Shown here: in pieces, positions 1 through 11,767 of the stretch | Layout of the letters: each line of letters starts with the position of its first letter | How positions within the stretch are numbered: the stretch's first letter is position 1 | Assembly: GCF_027579695.1 (NCBI RefSeq) | Contig: NC_083570.1 | Coordinates: 96,041,463 to 96,105,462, forward strand | Direction: 5' to 3' | DNA length: 64,000 bases | Source of the DNA: Neoarius graeffei | Lineage: Eukaryota > Chordata > Actinopteri > Siluriformes > Ariidae | Program-made: the position numbers and the translations under genes | Notes under the pieces: generated by a model | Seen by the model: only the letters and a program-made list of their open reading frames with translations | Told to the model about the DNA's origin: nothing | Databases searched by the model: none

Positions 1-758
1 AAATGGGCTCAGGAATATTTCCAGAGAACATTATCTGTGAACACAATTCACCGTGCCATTCGCCGTTGCCAGCTAAAACTCTATACTGTAGTTCAAAGAA
101 GAAGCCGTACCTAAACATGATCCAGAAGCGCAGATGTCTTCTCTGGGCCAAGGCTCATTTAAAATGGATTGTGGCAAAGTGGAAAACTGTTCTGTGGTCA
201 GACGAATCAAAATTTGAAGTTCTTTATGGAAATCAGGGATGCCGTGTCATTCGGACTAAAGAGGAGAAGGACGACCCAAGTTATCAGCGCACAGTTCAGA
301 AGCCTGCATCTCTGATGGTATGGGGTTGCATTAGTGCGTGTGGCATGGGCAGCTTACACATCTGGAAAGACACCATCAATGCTGAAAGGTATATCCAGGT
401 TCTAGAGCAACATATGCTCCCATCCAGACGACGTCTCTTTCAGGGAAGACCTTGCATTTTCCAACATGACAATGCCAAACCACATAATGCATCAATTACA
501 GCATCATGGCTGCGTAGAAGAAGGGTCCAGGTACTGAACTGGCCAGCCTGCAGTCCAGATCTTTCACCCATAGAAAACATTTGGCGCATCATAAAACGGA
601 AGATATGACAAAAAAGACCTAAGACAGTTGAGCTACTAGAATCCTACATTAGACAAGAATGGGTTAACATTCCTATCCCTAAACTTGAGCAACTTGTCTC
701 CTCAGTCCCCAGATGTTTACAGACTGTTGTAAAGAGAAAAGGGGATGTCTCACAGTAG
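1..758 (+). pseudogene. Tc1/mariner transposase, 5' cut by window edge, frameshifted
   Basis: This is the C-terminal catalytic part of a Tc1-family DDE transposase, which cuts and pastes its own element at TA sites in the nucleus. The reading frame runs from base 1 ([10 protein letters not shown]), shifts near 80-115, then continues with the catalytic blocks [17 protein letters not shown] and [11 protein letters not shown], so the DD34E residues are present. An in-frame TGA at 606-608 breaks it, and homologous sequence continues to the TAG at 756-758. The text after it (ccaacttttttgagatgtg, about 776-794) is the usual 3' end of teleost Tc1 elements. The frameshift and the stop make it non-functional. 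The DNA-binding domain lies outside the window. Confidence 0.9.
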
Positions 759-835
759 TAAACATGGCCTTGTCCCAACTTTTTTGAGATGTGGTGTTGT
801 CATGAAATTTAAAATCACCTAATTTTTCTCTTTAA

Positions 836-1777
836 ATGATACATTTTTGTAAATACATGATTGTAAAATGGACTTTGTAAGGATTCACAAGCATTATAGA
901 AGAACATTCCACCTAATGTTTCAGTGATAAATTGTCCATTGTGATGCTGCATGATTTGACTTTTAGAGTTCTGTTAAGTAACCAACTTAAGACTGAACCC
1001 TGAAGGAAAATTACATTACACTGTGTCTATTAAAGTACTCACAGAACTCAGAATTGCACAATCACACCACAGAGACATCTTTCAGAAGCTTGCATTTACC
1101 AGATTGAAGGAAAACATGACTCTGTGTCTGTTTGGATTAACTATTCAATTAATTATATCCTGAGTGGTCAGAAAAATGTCTGCTTTTAATTTGTGATAAA
1201 TAAAAAAAAATTAAATTTAAATCTAAATGCCTGGAATCGGAAAATAGGCATTGTAATTACATTGTAATGTTGGCTCTTAAGACCCAAATACGCATACAGG
1301 GAAACTTTTTTGATTATGATGAAGCGAAACCTGGGAAATACGTGATTGTGGTGCACCAAACCACCCATTAATATATATGTATCGGAGATATATGACTCAG
1401 ACCTTGTGCAATGCTGTGTATTCTGACATTCACATAGCTGACATCATAGTCTATTTCTAAGGTGTGATCTCCAAGCAGTACAACACAGCCATTTCTTCCT
1501 GACTATGTAAGGTGACAAACTACACCACTTAATGCATTGTAATTGCAATGCAGGCCTGTAGATTACAAAAAGGGGTCCAGCTGCAGAGGCACACAGCTTC
1601 ATGTGGTGCAAGAAAACTTCCTTTACTCCCTTACTTCAGAGAATAATCTCATTTGGATGCTGTAGACTTGTACCTAAGAATTGCTGCTGGAAATAATAGA
1701 GTATGATGTGTATACAGGACATTCCTTCAACACACTATAGTATATCGGGGGAGAAGAGTAATAATGTATACCAGGTG
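836..1777. other. AT-rich spacer, no gene seen
   Basis: I see no coding homology, RNA gene or clear terminal repeat here. Only short AT-rich runs and brief chance ORFs are present. Confidence 0.5.
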
Positions 1778-1806
1778 TGAATGAATGAATGAATGAATGA
1801 ATGAAT
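1778..1806. repeat. (TGAA)n microsatellite
   Basis: About seven perfect tetranucleotide units in a row. Confidence 0.95.
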
Positions 1807-1886
1807 CCAAATGAGGCATGTTGGAGACCCTTTTTTTTCCCTCAGGGATTTTTTTTTTTAATTCAAGGAAAGCAAGCACGTTGTCA

Positions 1887-2475
1887 AGTCAATTTATTTG
1901 TATAGCACTTTATACATTATTGCAAAGCAGCTTTACAGCTGCAGAAAAATAAAGATTTTAAACATGTGAACTAATACATTTATCCCTAATGAATTTATCC
2001 CTAATGAACAAGCCTGTGGTGACAGTGGCAAGGTAAAATTCTATGAGATGACATGAGGAAGAAACCTTGAGAAGAACCAGACTCAAAAGATAACCCATCC
2101 TCATTTGGGTGATAACAGATAGCATGGTTATAAATAACTTGCTTACATAAATGTGTCCTATATGGTCAAATAGTGCAATTATGTAACCAGGAAATTCATA
2201 GTTTTAACATGAAGTCTACTGTGTTGAAGTTATCAACTGTTCAGTGATGGGGACTTGAGTGCAAAATGGTTTATGACAACTGCTGTCCTAAAGTTATCAT
2301 GACAATTATAGTCCTAAGCCATTGTAGCAAAACTGTAAGTGTCCAGAGTCATCTTCTAAGTGTATCTTTAGACTGTCCATATGAGGCTATCCTCCGCAGG
2401 ACCACAGTAATAAGAACCTCAAATAGAAGTAGGGCATCAGGATGGATCAGACATGTCTGAAGAACAGAAGAGGCC
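1887..2475 (-). repeat. Interspersed repeat R1, antisense copy
   Basis: It begins with tcaagtcaatttatttgta and contains gaagaaaccttgagaagaac. A much better preserved copy lies in the opposite orientation at 21175-21765, and a degraded one at about 13515-13900. The plus-strand copy ends in a tandem (ttgac)n tail, which points to retroposition. No protein is recognisable. The family name is unknown to me; similar termini are frequent in teleost genomes. Confidence 0.65.
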
Positions 2476-2508
2476 AGCATCACTAGTATCTCACAATTGA
2501 TGTGTAAC

Positions 2509-2511
<3 letters not shown>

Positions 2512-2548
<37 letters not shown>
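2512..2548. repeat. (GA)n microsatellite
   Basis: About 18 uninterrupted GA units lie just beyond the R1 copy. Confidence 0.95.
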
Positions 2549-2553
<5 letters not shown>

Positions 2554-2829
2554 CACAGATTGTTGGGTATGCCCGTTGTTACCTAATAGTTAAGAACAGT
2601 GTACATTGTGCACTGAGTACAACCAGCAACTCTGGAAAGACTAATGATGACAGCATAACTAAACCGGGGAGCCAGAAGGAAACACAGATATGAAGGTGCC
2701 CTGGGACATAAAGCAGCCAGCCACTCTACCATCAACAAACTTGAGTGAACACTTAATCAGGGGTGACAATATCTACACAGCCCAGTTTACCAAAGCACTA
2801 TATGCCTGTGAACCCTCTAGATCTGCTCC

Positions 2830-3725
2830 TTTACCTAAAAAAAACAACAACAACAACAACTATTAATACAAGGCTTGATGAAACAAATGTTTTCAGCCTT
2901 GATTTAACATTGAGACTGTGTCTGAATCCCAAACATGACTTGGAATGCTGTTCCATAACTGTGGGGCTTTATAAGAAAAGGCTCTGCTCCCAGCTGTAGC
3001 CTTCACTATTTGAGCTACCAACAAATAGCCTGCATGTTTTGATTTAAGTAGGTGTGGTGGGTCATAAAAGACCAAAAGTTTGCTCGGGTACTGTGGTGTG
3101 ACCTCATTCAGTACTTTTATAGGTCAATAGTAGCATTTTATAACAAATGAGAAATTTGATTGGGAGCCACTGCAGTGTGGATAAGATTGGGGTGATGTGG
3201 TCATATCTTCTGATTCTTAAAAAGGACTTTTGCTGCATTCTGGACTAACTTGTGTATACACCTTCTGGAACATCCAGACAGTAAGGCATTACAATAACCC
3301 AACTGAGAGGCAACAAAGGCATGAACTAGTTTATTTTTTCTGCATTGTTTAGTGACATATTTCTTATATTAGCAATATTTCTAAGATGAAAGAAGGCTAT
3401 ACTCATAATATTATTGACAATCTTTTCTAATGAAATACTGGAGTCCGTGGTCACCCCAAGGTCTTTTATTCCTGCACATGAAGAAACAGAAAGGCCATCC
3501 AGAGTTACTATGTAGTCAGAAAACTTACTTCTATTTGCATTTGGTCCTAGTACTCATATCTTGTCAGAATTAAGTAGAAAGAAGTTAATTAGCATCCAGT
3601 GTCTAATGTTCTTTATACATTCCTCAAGTTTATTAAGGTGGTATTTCTCATCTAGCTTTGCTGAAACATATAACTGTGTGTCATCAACATAACAGTGGAA
3701 ACTAATATCATGCTTATAAATAATA
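2830..3725 (-). pseudogene. L2/CR1-like LINE reverse transcriptase, C-terminal part, decayed
   Basis: Read on the minus strand, this gives a reverse-transcriptase palm remnant: FHCYVDDTQLYVSAKLDEK (the V-D-D replaces the usual ADD), then HWMLINFFLLN, a conserved PILSTLQWLPIKF-type block, and the tail motif AFSYKAPQLWNSIPSHV. Several stops and frameshifts interrupt it. An (aac)n tract at 2839-2859 sits where a LINE 3' tail would be. This is the C-terminal third of an ORF2. The 5' breakpoint at about 3725 abuts an ORF1-like piece, so the element has lost most of its middle. Confidence 0.75.
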
Positions 3726-3737
3726 TTACCCAGAGAT

Positions 3738-3920
3738 AATCATAACCTTTGGTAATTTAAACACCTTTACATAGTTACTCTTAATAACCTCAGACTGATG
3801 AAGGTGCATATCATTAACTCTTACATGAATAACTAACTTTGAAAACATGTGCTTCCCTAAGACCCTAAGATTACCTGCTATATCTGGTGCCCTGGCTCCT
3901 GGTATGCATGTGCATCTCAA
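3738..3920 (-). pseudogene. LINE ORF1 SGNH/esterase-like fragment
   Basis: The minus-strand frame reads [17 protein letters not shown], then [18 protein letters not shown]. This matches my memory of the SGNH (GDSL-type) hydrolase-like domain found in ORF1 proteins of some fish L2/CR1 LINEs, where the block is normally VHVGTND or similar; here the G-T is R-V. It lies 5' of the ORF2 fragment at 2830-3725 in the same orientation, as expected for one deleted element. A Tc1 element begins right at its upstream edge (about 3907). Function is lost. Confidence 0.55.
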
Positions 3921-4917
3921 AAAATTAGAATATCATGAAAAAATTCAATATTTTACATCAATTATTTCAGAAAATGAAAATTTAATATATTCTAGACTCA
4001 ATATATGTAAACTAAAATGGTTCAAGCATTTTCTATTTTAATTTTGATAATTATGGCCTACAAGGCAAAAATGTTTTTAAAAAATCTCAAAATATTAGAA
4101 TATTTCATTTCAAGTTTGAGTAGAACAGTATAAATACCATGCATCTCTTGTTCTAGTTCAGTACACACAACCAAAAACATGGGGAAGACTGCTAACTTGA
4201 CAATTGTCCAGAAGACGATCATTGACACCCTCCACAAGAAGGGTAAGCCACAGAAGGTCATTGCTGAAAAGGCTGGCTGAAAAGGTGCACAAGCAACAGG
4301 GATGACCACAGCCTTAAGAGAGTTGTCAAGAAAAGTTGATTCAAGAACTTGGGAGAGCTTCACAAGGAATGGATTGAAGTTGGTGTCAGTGCATCAAGAT
4401 CCACCATGCACAGGTGTCTTCAGGAAAGGGGCTGCAACTGTTGCATACCTAATATCAAGCCACTCCTGAACCAGAGACAATGTCAGAAGTGTCTTACCTG
4501 GGATAAGGAGAGAAAGAACTGGACTGTTGCTCAGTGGTCCAAAGTCCTCTTTTCAGATGAAAGTAAATTTTGCATTTCATTTGAAAATCAAGGTCCTAGA
4601 GTCTGGAGGAAGAGTGGAGAGACACAGAATCCAAGGTGCTTGAAGTCCAGTGTGAAGTTTCTGCAGTCTGTGATGATTTGGGGTGCCATGTCATCCGCTG
4701 GTGTTGGTTCACTGTGTTTTATCAAGTCAAAAGTCAACACAGCCATCTACCAGGAGATTTTAGAGCACTTCATGCTTCCATCTGCTGACAAGCTTTATGG
4801 AGATGCCAAGTTCCTTTTCCAGCAGGACTTAGCACCTGCACACAGTGACAAAACTACGACCAAATGGTTTGCTGACCATGATATTACTGTGCTTGATTGG
4901 CCAGCCAACTCACCTGA
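3907..4917 (+). pseudogene. Tc1-like element (family B), transposase truncated before last catalytic Glu
   Basis: The left terminal repeat starts gtgcatctcaaaaaattag. The transposase begins at ATG 4179 (MGKTANLTIVQKTIIDTLHK) with the N-terminal HTH domain, but is stopped by a TGA about 30 codons in. It resumes in other frames with the catalytic part: FSDESKFCISF, VMIWGAMSSAG and FQQDLAPAHSDKT. Homology stops abruptly after WPANSPD at about 4917, so the third acidic residue (normally in PIENLW) and the right TIR are missing. A second copy of the same family lies at 43402-44275 on the minus strand. Confidence 0.88.
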
Positions 4918-4945
4918 CCAAACTGTGTCACTACTTGTAATGTAA

Positions 4946-5570
4946 TATTTTTGTTTATATTTTTGAAAAACAAACAAACAAAAACAACTTACAAGTGTGT
5001 ACATAATCTGCATGGGAATGCATAATTATTTATTTTTATGCATTATTTTTTATTTATTTTTATTCATAGTTATTTATTTTTATGCATTTAGGTGTGGTTA
5101 CATAACCTGCCATGGCTCAGAACATAACTGATCTTATCCGTAGAGCAAAAAACCAATAATAGTCACCACAAACTGATTAACAGTTAGCAAACATACCAGA
5201 AACAATCTGATAAAGGTAATGTGTTAATTATGTATCTCATGTATCATGGTGATAAGAAGCTTATAATATATGCAGTACATGAGTTTTCACTAACTCATGT
5301 CCCAAAAAAGGACAACAAGCTGACAGATGGTTCTTGAGAAATGCTGCATTTAGAGCTGTATGTTGGTCAGATGTTTCTCATCTGAGTGAGTGTGTCTTAT
5401 TATAATATCTATCTATCTCTTCTTTCAGCTGTTCCCATTAGGAGTCACCACAGCAGATCATTATCCATATGTTTGATTTGGCATAGATTTTTACACAGGA
5501 TGTCTTTCTTGACACAGCTCTTCCCAATCTATCTGTGCTTGGGACCATCACTAAGTATGCACTGCTTTGT
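4946..5570. other. Spacer, no gene seen
   Basis: The sequence is AT-rich with short tattta-type runs and a few tatc units near 5400. No coding homology is recognised. Confidence 0.5.
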
Positions 5571-5574
5571 GCAA

Positions 5575-5766
5575 CCCCAGTGGCTGGGTATTTTATCTAA
5601 TCTGCATGTCTTTGAACTATGGGAGGCAACTGGAGCACCCAGAGGAAACCCACACACAAGGAGGACATGCAAACTCCACATAGAAAGGCCCCCGTCGGCC
5701 ATGAGGTTTGATCCTGGAACCTTCCTGCTGTGAGGCGATAGTGCTATACACTGCACCACCGTTCCA
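5575..5766 (-). mobile_element. Mermaid-like SINE, head portion, antisense
   Basis: The minus strand reads ggtggtgcagtgtatagc, then cctcacagcaggaaggt: the tRNA-derived head with Pol III box-like sequence. It continues to the 'catgcagatta' block and then ends, so only the 5' half is present and it is well diverged. Confidence 0.8.
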
Positions 5767-6021
5767 CCTTTATATGTAAAATTAATTAATTACTTTGTTT
5801 GTATTTATTTACATTACTGTATCATCCCAATGCAATACACACAACTCAATTTTTATGAAATGCTACAAAGGTTAAGGTCAGGGTTGGGTGGGTTTAGTGC
5901 TAATATCTTTTGTATTTTTTTTACTTCATTCATAGGAACTGAAATTGAAATCCAATGGCCACACCATCACTCATTTTCTTATGAAAAGCACAAACATATG
6001 AAATCTTCAACCAAGATGAAA

Positions 6022-8211
6022 TCATTCAAGATAAAAAAATCCTATTTTATCAGTCATATGTGTCATTCTTTGATTCATCCATTGTCTTGCAACATTGGTG
6101 ATGACAAAATGTGTTCTCCAGTGTACTCTGTCGTTCATCACTCTCACCAGTTCAACATTGTTCAGACGGGTTTCTTCCTTGATAAGTTGCCTCAAGGTAC
6201 TACGAGGGCGACCAATCCTACGTTTACATTCTGGCTGCCACAACAAGAGCTTTCCAGCAGGTTCATTGCTACGTATCACATGACCAGCCAGTGCTAGGCG
6301 TCGTCGTTGGATCACTTCGCTAATGCGTGGAAGAGAACCATACAGTTGGGCGTTCGTAATATGTTCCTTCCAGGATACCCCATATATGGCTCGTAACATC
6401 TTGGTATATGTGCCATCTAATCTGACTGTTCTTGAATGGTTTAACGTCCAGGAATCTGAACCATACAATAGTATGGTTTCAACACACGATTTGAATACCT
6501 TCGTTCTTGTCGACTTTTGGATTGGGGACTTCCAGACTCTAGCTAGGGAATGTAGTGCTCCCCAAGCTTGGCCAATACGCTTGTTAATGTCCACATCACA
6601 GTTAGTATATCCACCAAGGTATTTGAAGTCCTGTACCCTTTCAATAACAGAGTCATCTGATGCATATAGAGGGCCAAATGACGGAGCGTTCAGATGCATA
6701 TACTTCGTTTTATCCTCGTTCAAACATAATCCAATGGATTTACAGGCAACTTCAACACGCTGTAAGAGATCTTGTGCTTGAGCAAGTGAGTCGTCGAAAA
6801 GAGCAATATCATCAGCGTAGTCTAGATCAGCTAACTTTTTAGCTCGATAACGCCTACTATGCCGTCTGCTTAGGGTAAGGCCATCAGTGTCACCGATGGT
6901 GGTATGGAGAGCATAATCCAAACATATGATAAACAAGAATGGGGCAAGTGGATCCCCTTGAAGAACACCAGTGTTGATAAGGAAGCTATTGGTCATTCCA
7001 TCAGGTGTGATGACTTGGGCAGAGGTATTCGTGTATATGACTCTGACTGCTTCAACAATTTCTTCAGGTATACCGTACGCTGAGAGAATCTGTAGCATTT
7101 TCTCCCTATTGATCGAGTCAAATGCCTTTCTGAAATCAATGAATATAATCACAGCTTCTTTAGTAAAGTTTTGTAACTCTTCTACTATACGGCGGAGGGC
7201 AAGAATGTGAGAAGTGGTCGAGCGGCCTGGCCTGAAACCGTTTTGATTCTCTCTTAATACACTGTCAATAACAGGTCGAATTCGGTTCAGAATGCAACGG
7301 CTGAAAACTTTAGAGGCAATTTGTGACAAAGTAATATCGCGGTAGTTATCTGGAAGTCACAGATTGCCCTTTTTAGGCACAGGTACGAGACCAGAAAAGC
7401 CCCATTCTTCAGGCCGACTGCCGAAGTATGTCCGATTACAAAACTTGCGCAGTTGCTTTCTAACTTTAGGTAATTTCCAAAACTCTGGTGGTAATCCATC
7501 CAACCCAGGAGCTTTTCCATTTTTCATCGATTTAAGGGATGAATCAACCTCAGCTTGTGTGAGTTCTCCTGTTGGAATTTCTTGAAAGATGTCAAAAATC
7601 TTTTCAATAGGCTGATCAACTCCAACATTTGTGCTTTGATCGACGTTGAGGAGGTTGCAAAAATGGGTTTCCCAAACTTTTAAGGGGTCATCTCCCTCAA
7701 TGCATATAGTGTTGTTAGTCTTCTTGCCTGATAATTGCTTGACAAGATCCCATGCAGTCTTGATGGAGGAGGGGGCAGCAGGGGTGTCAAATGTTCTGAG
7801 GATATCATTGATGCGATTCTCTTCTAGACTATCGTAGGCTCTACGGAGGATATCCTGTGTCGATTGAATTTGGTTCGTAGGTGCTTGCAAAGTAGCTTGT
7901 CGGGCAGCTATAACATCTGCATGATCACAGGTAGCTTTAGCAGGTCGTGGCTTTGGGGGGAGATGCTCACCCCCAACTTTATTTGCAATACTGACAAATG
8001 AAGAGTAGTATTGCTCCTCTTCCAGAAGGCTTTCAAATTGTCTGGTAATACTGGAATCAATATTCAGAGCAAGTTCGCTATCGTTAACCAAGGCTTTCCA
8101 GTAGAGCTTCTTTTTCATCATTTTCCTAGTTACACGTAGGCTGAGTTTCACAAACATGGAGACGATCCAATGATCACTCCCTACCAGGTTGGATGTCGAG
8201 AAGCTTGGCAA
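6022..8211 (-). pseudogene. RTE-like LINE reverse transcriptase and C-terminal domain
   Basis: The 5' part (8211-7360) carries the linker and the RT thumb-side block KSMKNGKAPGLDGLPPEFW, ending at KKGNL with a TGA at 7357-7359. The same frame then resumes at 7329 for 435 codons: NQNGFRPGRST, IIFIDFRKAFDSI (first catalytic Asp), GVLQGDPLAPFLF and LADLDYADDIALF (YADD catalytic pair). The C-terminal part contains SWTLNHS and GRPRSTLRQLI. Catalytic residues are intact; only the single stop breaks this segment. Confidence 0.9.
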
Positions 8212-9055
8212 TCTCTAACACTGTTTTGCCATCTTTTACGGTATAAACAAAAATCAATCTGCGACAGGACATTTTTTGGAGAACGATATGTCCAAAGTTT
8301 TCTGGCTGATTTGCGAAATGACAGGTTTCCAATGATTAGGTTGTGCTGTTCAACAAAAGCATGCAACAGCTGACCATTACGATTCATGGATTTATGCAGT
8401 GAAAAACCATTGTTCATTGAAATCAAGCATTGAAATCTCCTCCTAATATAAGCATATAGTGTTGTGGGATAGATTCAACAACGTTATTTAGCTTTGCATA
8501 GAACTCTGCAGCTACTTCTTCTGGTAGACTGTTATGAGGTGCATAGCAGGATACAATGACAGTTTTTGGATTCCCTTTGAAAGTAGCAGCTATTATGCAG
8601 CTATCATATTTCTTAACTGACTTGAGAAGCAGTAGCAACTTCCTCTGGATGCAGAAACCAACACCCCCAATTGCGGTACCACAAACATTTCTAGTGGCAG
8701 ACGAAGAGAATAGTGTGGTTGAACCAAGGTTACATGTGATGATGTCAGGATCACTTTCGGAGTGAACTTGGCGATGTTCCTGGATACAAGTCACTGATAT
8801 GTTTTGATCTTTCATGAGCTTGTCTAGCTCAACACGTGATGACGTGGTACGAAGAGTTCTACAATTCAAGGTAGAAACTATATACGAAGAAGTTGGTCGA
8901 GAAAAGCCCCCTTTCAGTTTCAGACGATCGGTATTCTGCCTTTCCGGGGACTTTGAGCGTGAATCGTCATATGATGCTGGTGGAGCATTGTCTGACTGTA
9001 TGAGAGCTGGAGAATCAAGGGCTTTAACCTTGGAGCTGTTAATTGACTTTATCAT
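8181..9055 (-). pseudogene. RTE-like LINE endonuclease (EEP) domain
   Basis: This is the apurinic-type endonuclease that nicks target DNA to prime reverse transcription. From M at 9055 the frame gives STLNCRTLRT, CIQEHRQVHSE, GGVGFCIQRK, VSCYAPHNSLPEE and LILGGDFNA. These are the N, E, Y and GDFNA blocks of the EEP fold. After a frameshift near 8425 it continues as NGFSLHKSMNRNGQLLHAF, then LWTYRSPKNVLSQIDF. The frameshift separates the catalytic pieces, so no complete enzyme can be made. Confidence 0.85.
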
Positions 9056-9479
9056 AACATTTTCGATTGGCTTCCGACAGGACGGATAATATGCGGCTCA
9101 CCACACCTGCATATAGCAGTAATTCCCTGACTGAACTATTGGACCCTGGCCGTTGACTGTACAGTTCTTCCGCCCAGTGACATGTGCCCTCCACCCTTGT
9201 CTCAAGTTGAGATCCTCCGCTGGAGAGCCATACTGCCTTGCTGCCCCCCAAGGCAGGTACCATAGCCCCGTTAGCCATCACAGGTTCAACATCAGCCTGC
9301 CCGCCATGGGAGGCCCTACCAGACTACTTGACTTGTGTTCCCAGCCATCCACGATTTAGGCCTGACATGGGTGCTAGTCTTTTGTCCGATGGTATAGCCT
9401 GATGAGGCAATCCTGGTCTGTTGTCACTCCCACACCGACTATGAGGAGGGGTTGGGTTTTGAGGGATATGTGTCATAAC

Positions 9480-10152
9480 TACATGTAGTCTTCGATATGT
9501 CTCATATTTTATAAATTTTACATATTTTACCTACAAAACCTGTAAGAACTGTCTTCCACTCACCTGAGAACATCATGAGTTTTAGGTCACTTGGGTGCAC
9601 ATATGTAGGGACCAAATGCATTAAAACCATCATCTGTTAACTTAATAATATAAAACAATCAATCAGTGAGTGTGTGTGTGTATTTTTGAACCAATGCACT
9701 GCTGGGAAAGTGATATAACAAGTATATAGAATCTATATCTATATAACAAGTATATAGATAAAGTGTATATAATTTTTCACAGATCACACGGTCTTCTATG
9801 GCCCTTTTGGCCTCCAAAATTAAGATGTCACCTCTGAAAAAAGAAAAATATCTGTTGTCATCAAAATAAATGTAAATGGAGGGAATTTTTTAACAGTGAT
9901 GAAACTGACACCTAGCTCTGTGGTCAAATAACACCAAAATAGGCTGCAAACTTTCTGACTACACATTAAGTTTATGACCTGTGACGTTGTAGTGAAACTT
10001 GGAAAATATACAAGGCGTTTATATGTAAATATATCTAGGTGGTTACCAGGATGTTAAAATGTAGTCAGCACTACATTACTCAGGATTACTGTATTCTAAA
10101 CCCTTACAAATTGCACCATGATTATGAATGACAGTTTCCAGAAGATAGAGTG
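9480..10152. other. Spacer, no gene seen
   Basis: AT-rich sequence with short tatata and tgtgtg runs near 9660-9770. No homology is recognised. Confidence 0.5.
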
Positions 10153-10154
10153 TA

Positions 10155-11765
10155 CAGTGGTGCTTGAAAGTTTGTGAACCCTTTAGAATTTTCGATATTT
10201 CTGCTTAAATATGAACTAAAACATCATCAGATTTTCACACAAGTCCTAAAAGTAGACAAAGAGAACCCAGTTAAACAAATGAGACAAAAATATTATACTT
10301 GGTCATTTATTTATTGAGGAAAATGATCCAATATTACATATCTGTGAGTGGCAAAAGTATGTGAACCTCTAGGATTAGCAGTTAATTTGAAGGTGAAATT
10401 AGAGTCCGGTGTTTTCAATCAACTGGTATGACAATCAGGTGTGAGTGGGCGCCATGTTTTATTTAAAGAACAGGGATCGATCAAAGTCTGATCTTCACAA
10501 CACATGTTTGTGGAAGTGTATCATGGCACGAACAAAGGAGGTTTCTGAGGACCTCAGAAAAAGCGTTGTTGATGCTCATCAGGCTGGAAAAGGTTACAAA
10601 ACCATCTCTAAAGAGTTTGGACTCCACCAATCCACAGTCAGACAGATTGTGTACAAATGGAAGAAATTCAAGACCATTGTTACCCTCCCCAGGAGTGGCC
10701 GACCAACAAAGATCACTCCAAGAGCAAGGCATGTAATAGTCGGCGAGGTGACAAAGGACTCCAGGGTAACTTCTAAGCAACTGAAGGCCTCTCTCACATT
10801 GGCTAATATTAATATTTATGAGTCCACCATCAGGAGAACACTGAACAACAATGGTGTGCATGGCAGGGTTGCAAGGAGAAAGCCACTGCTCTCCAAAAAG
10901 AACATTGCTGCTCGTCTGCAGTTTGCTAAAGATCACATGGACAAGCCAGAAGGCTATTGGAACAATGTTTTGTGGATGGATGAGACCAAAATAGAACTTT
11001 TTGGTTTAAATGAGAAGTGTTATGTTGGGAGAAAGGAAAACACTGTATTCCAGCATAAGAACCTTATCCCACCTGTGAAACATGGTGGTGGTAGTATCAT
11101 GGTTTGGGCCTGTTTGGCTGCATCTGGGCCAGGACGGCTTGCCATCATTGATGGAACAATGAATTCTGAATTATACCAGCGAATTCTAAAGGAAAATGTC
11201 AGGACATCTGTCCATGAACTGAATCTCAAGAGACATTGGGTCATGCAGCAAGACAACGACCCTAAACACACAAGTCGTTCTACCAAAGAATGGTTAAAGA
11301 AGAATAAAGTTAATGTTTTGGAATGGCCAAGTCAAAGTCCTGACCTTAATCCAATCGAAATGTTGTGGAAGGACCTGAAGCGAGCAGTTCATGTGAAGAA
11401 ACCCACCAACATCCCAGAGTTGAAGCTGTTCTGTAGAGAGGAATGGGCTAAAATTCCTCCAAGCTGGTGTGCAGGACTGATCAACAGTTACTGCAAACGT
11501 TTATTTGCAGTTATTGCTGCACAAGGGGGTCACACCAGATACCGAAAGCAAAGGTTCACATACTTTTGCCACTCACAGATATGCAATATTGGATCATTTT
11601 CCTCAATAAATAAATGACCAAGTATAATATTTTTGTCTCATTTGTTTAACTGGGTTCTCTTTATCTACTTTTAGGACTTGTGTGAAAATCTGATGATGTT
11701 TTAGCTCATATTTATGCAGAAATATTGAAAATTCTAAAGGGTTCACAAACTTTCAAGCACCACTG
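10155..11765 (+). mobile_element. Complete Tc1-like transposon with about 210-bp TIRs
   Basis: TA target copies lie at 10153-10154 and 11766-11767. The ends are cagtggtgcttgaaagtttg and its inverse. The inverted repeats run about 210 bp inward (for example agaacccagttaaacaaatg at about 10262 is mirrored near 11640), the long IR/DR layout typical of many fish Tc1 elements. The two arms differ at only a few positions, which indicates recent insertion. The single ORF inside is open. Confidence 0.95.
10523..11617 (+). CDS. Tc1-like DD34E transposase, apparently intact
   Basis: This 364-residue cut-and-paste transposase acts on the TIRs around it. I chose ATG 10523 (MARTKEVSEDLRKSVVDAHQ) because family proteins start at MxRxKE; the open frame extends 26 codons upstream but looks like leader. 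Residues about 5-110 form the two-HTH paired-like DNA-binding domain with a basic GRPTKI hinge. Catalytic residues lie in LWMDETKIELFG (D), MQQDNDPKHTS (D) and SPDLNPIEMLW (E), with exactly 34 residues between the second D and the E. The last 15-20 residues (after GGHTRYRKQ) are translated from the right TIR, a longer C-terminus than usual. No stop or frameshift is visible. Confidence 0.93.
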   Translation: MARTKEVSEDLRKSVVDAHQAGKGYKTISKEFGLHQSTVRQIVYKWKKFKTIVTLPRSGRPTKITPRARHVIVGEVTKDSRVTSKQLKASLTLANINIYESTIRRTLNNNGVHGRVARRKPLLSKKNIAARLQFAKDHMDKPEGYWNNVLWMDETKIELFGLNEKCYVGRKENTVFQHKNLIPPVKHGGGSIMVWACLAASGPGRLAIIDGTMNSELYQRILKENVRTSVHELNLKRHWVMQQDNDPKHTSRSTKEWLKKNKVNVLEWPSQSPDLNPIEMLWKDLKRAVHVKKPTNIPELKLFCREEWAKIPPSWCAGLINSYCKRLFAVIAAQGGHTRYRKQRFTYFCHSQICNIGSFSSINK

Positions 11766-11767
11766 TA

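Larger units (their letters stand above)
6022..9470 (-). mobile_element. RTE-like non-LTR retrotransposon, near full length
   Basis: One antisense LINE covers the endonuclease (8181-9055), a linker, and the reverse transcriptase plus C-terminal domain (6022-8211). A GC-richer 5' leader of about 400 bp (9060-9470) contains tctgtcggaag-like and aggcagtatgg-like blocks. I see only two frameshifts (near 8425 and 8205) and one in-frame stop (7357-7359), so it is fairly young. The domain order and the C-terminal QRRRLALAGHVIRS block fit RTE-type elements, often annotated in fish as 'craniofacial development protein 2-like'. Confidence 0.85.
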
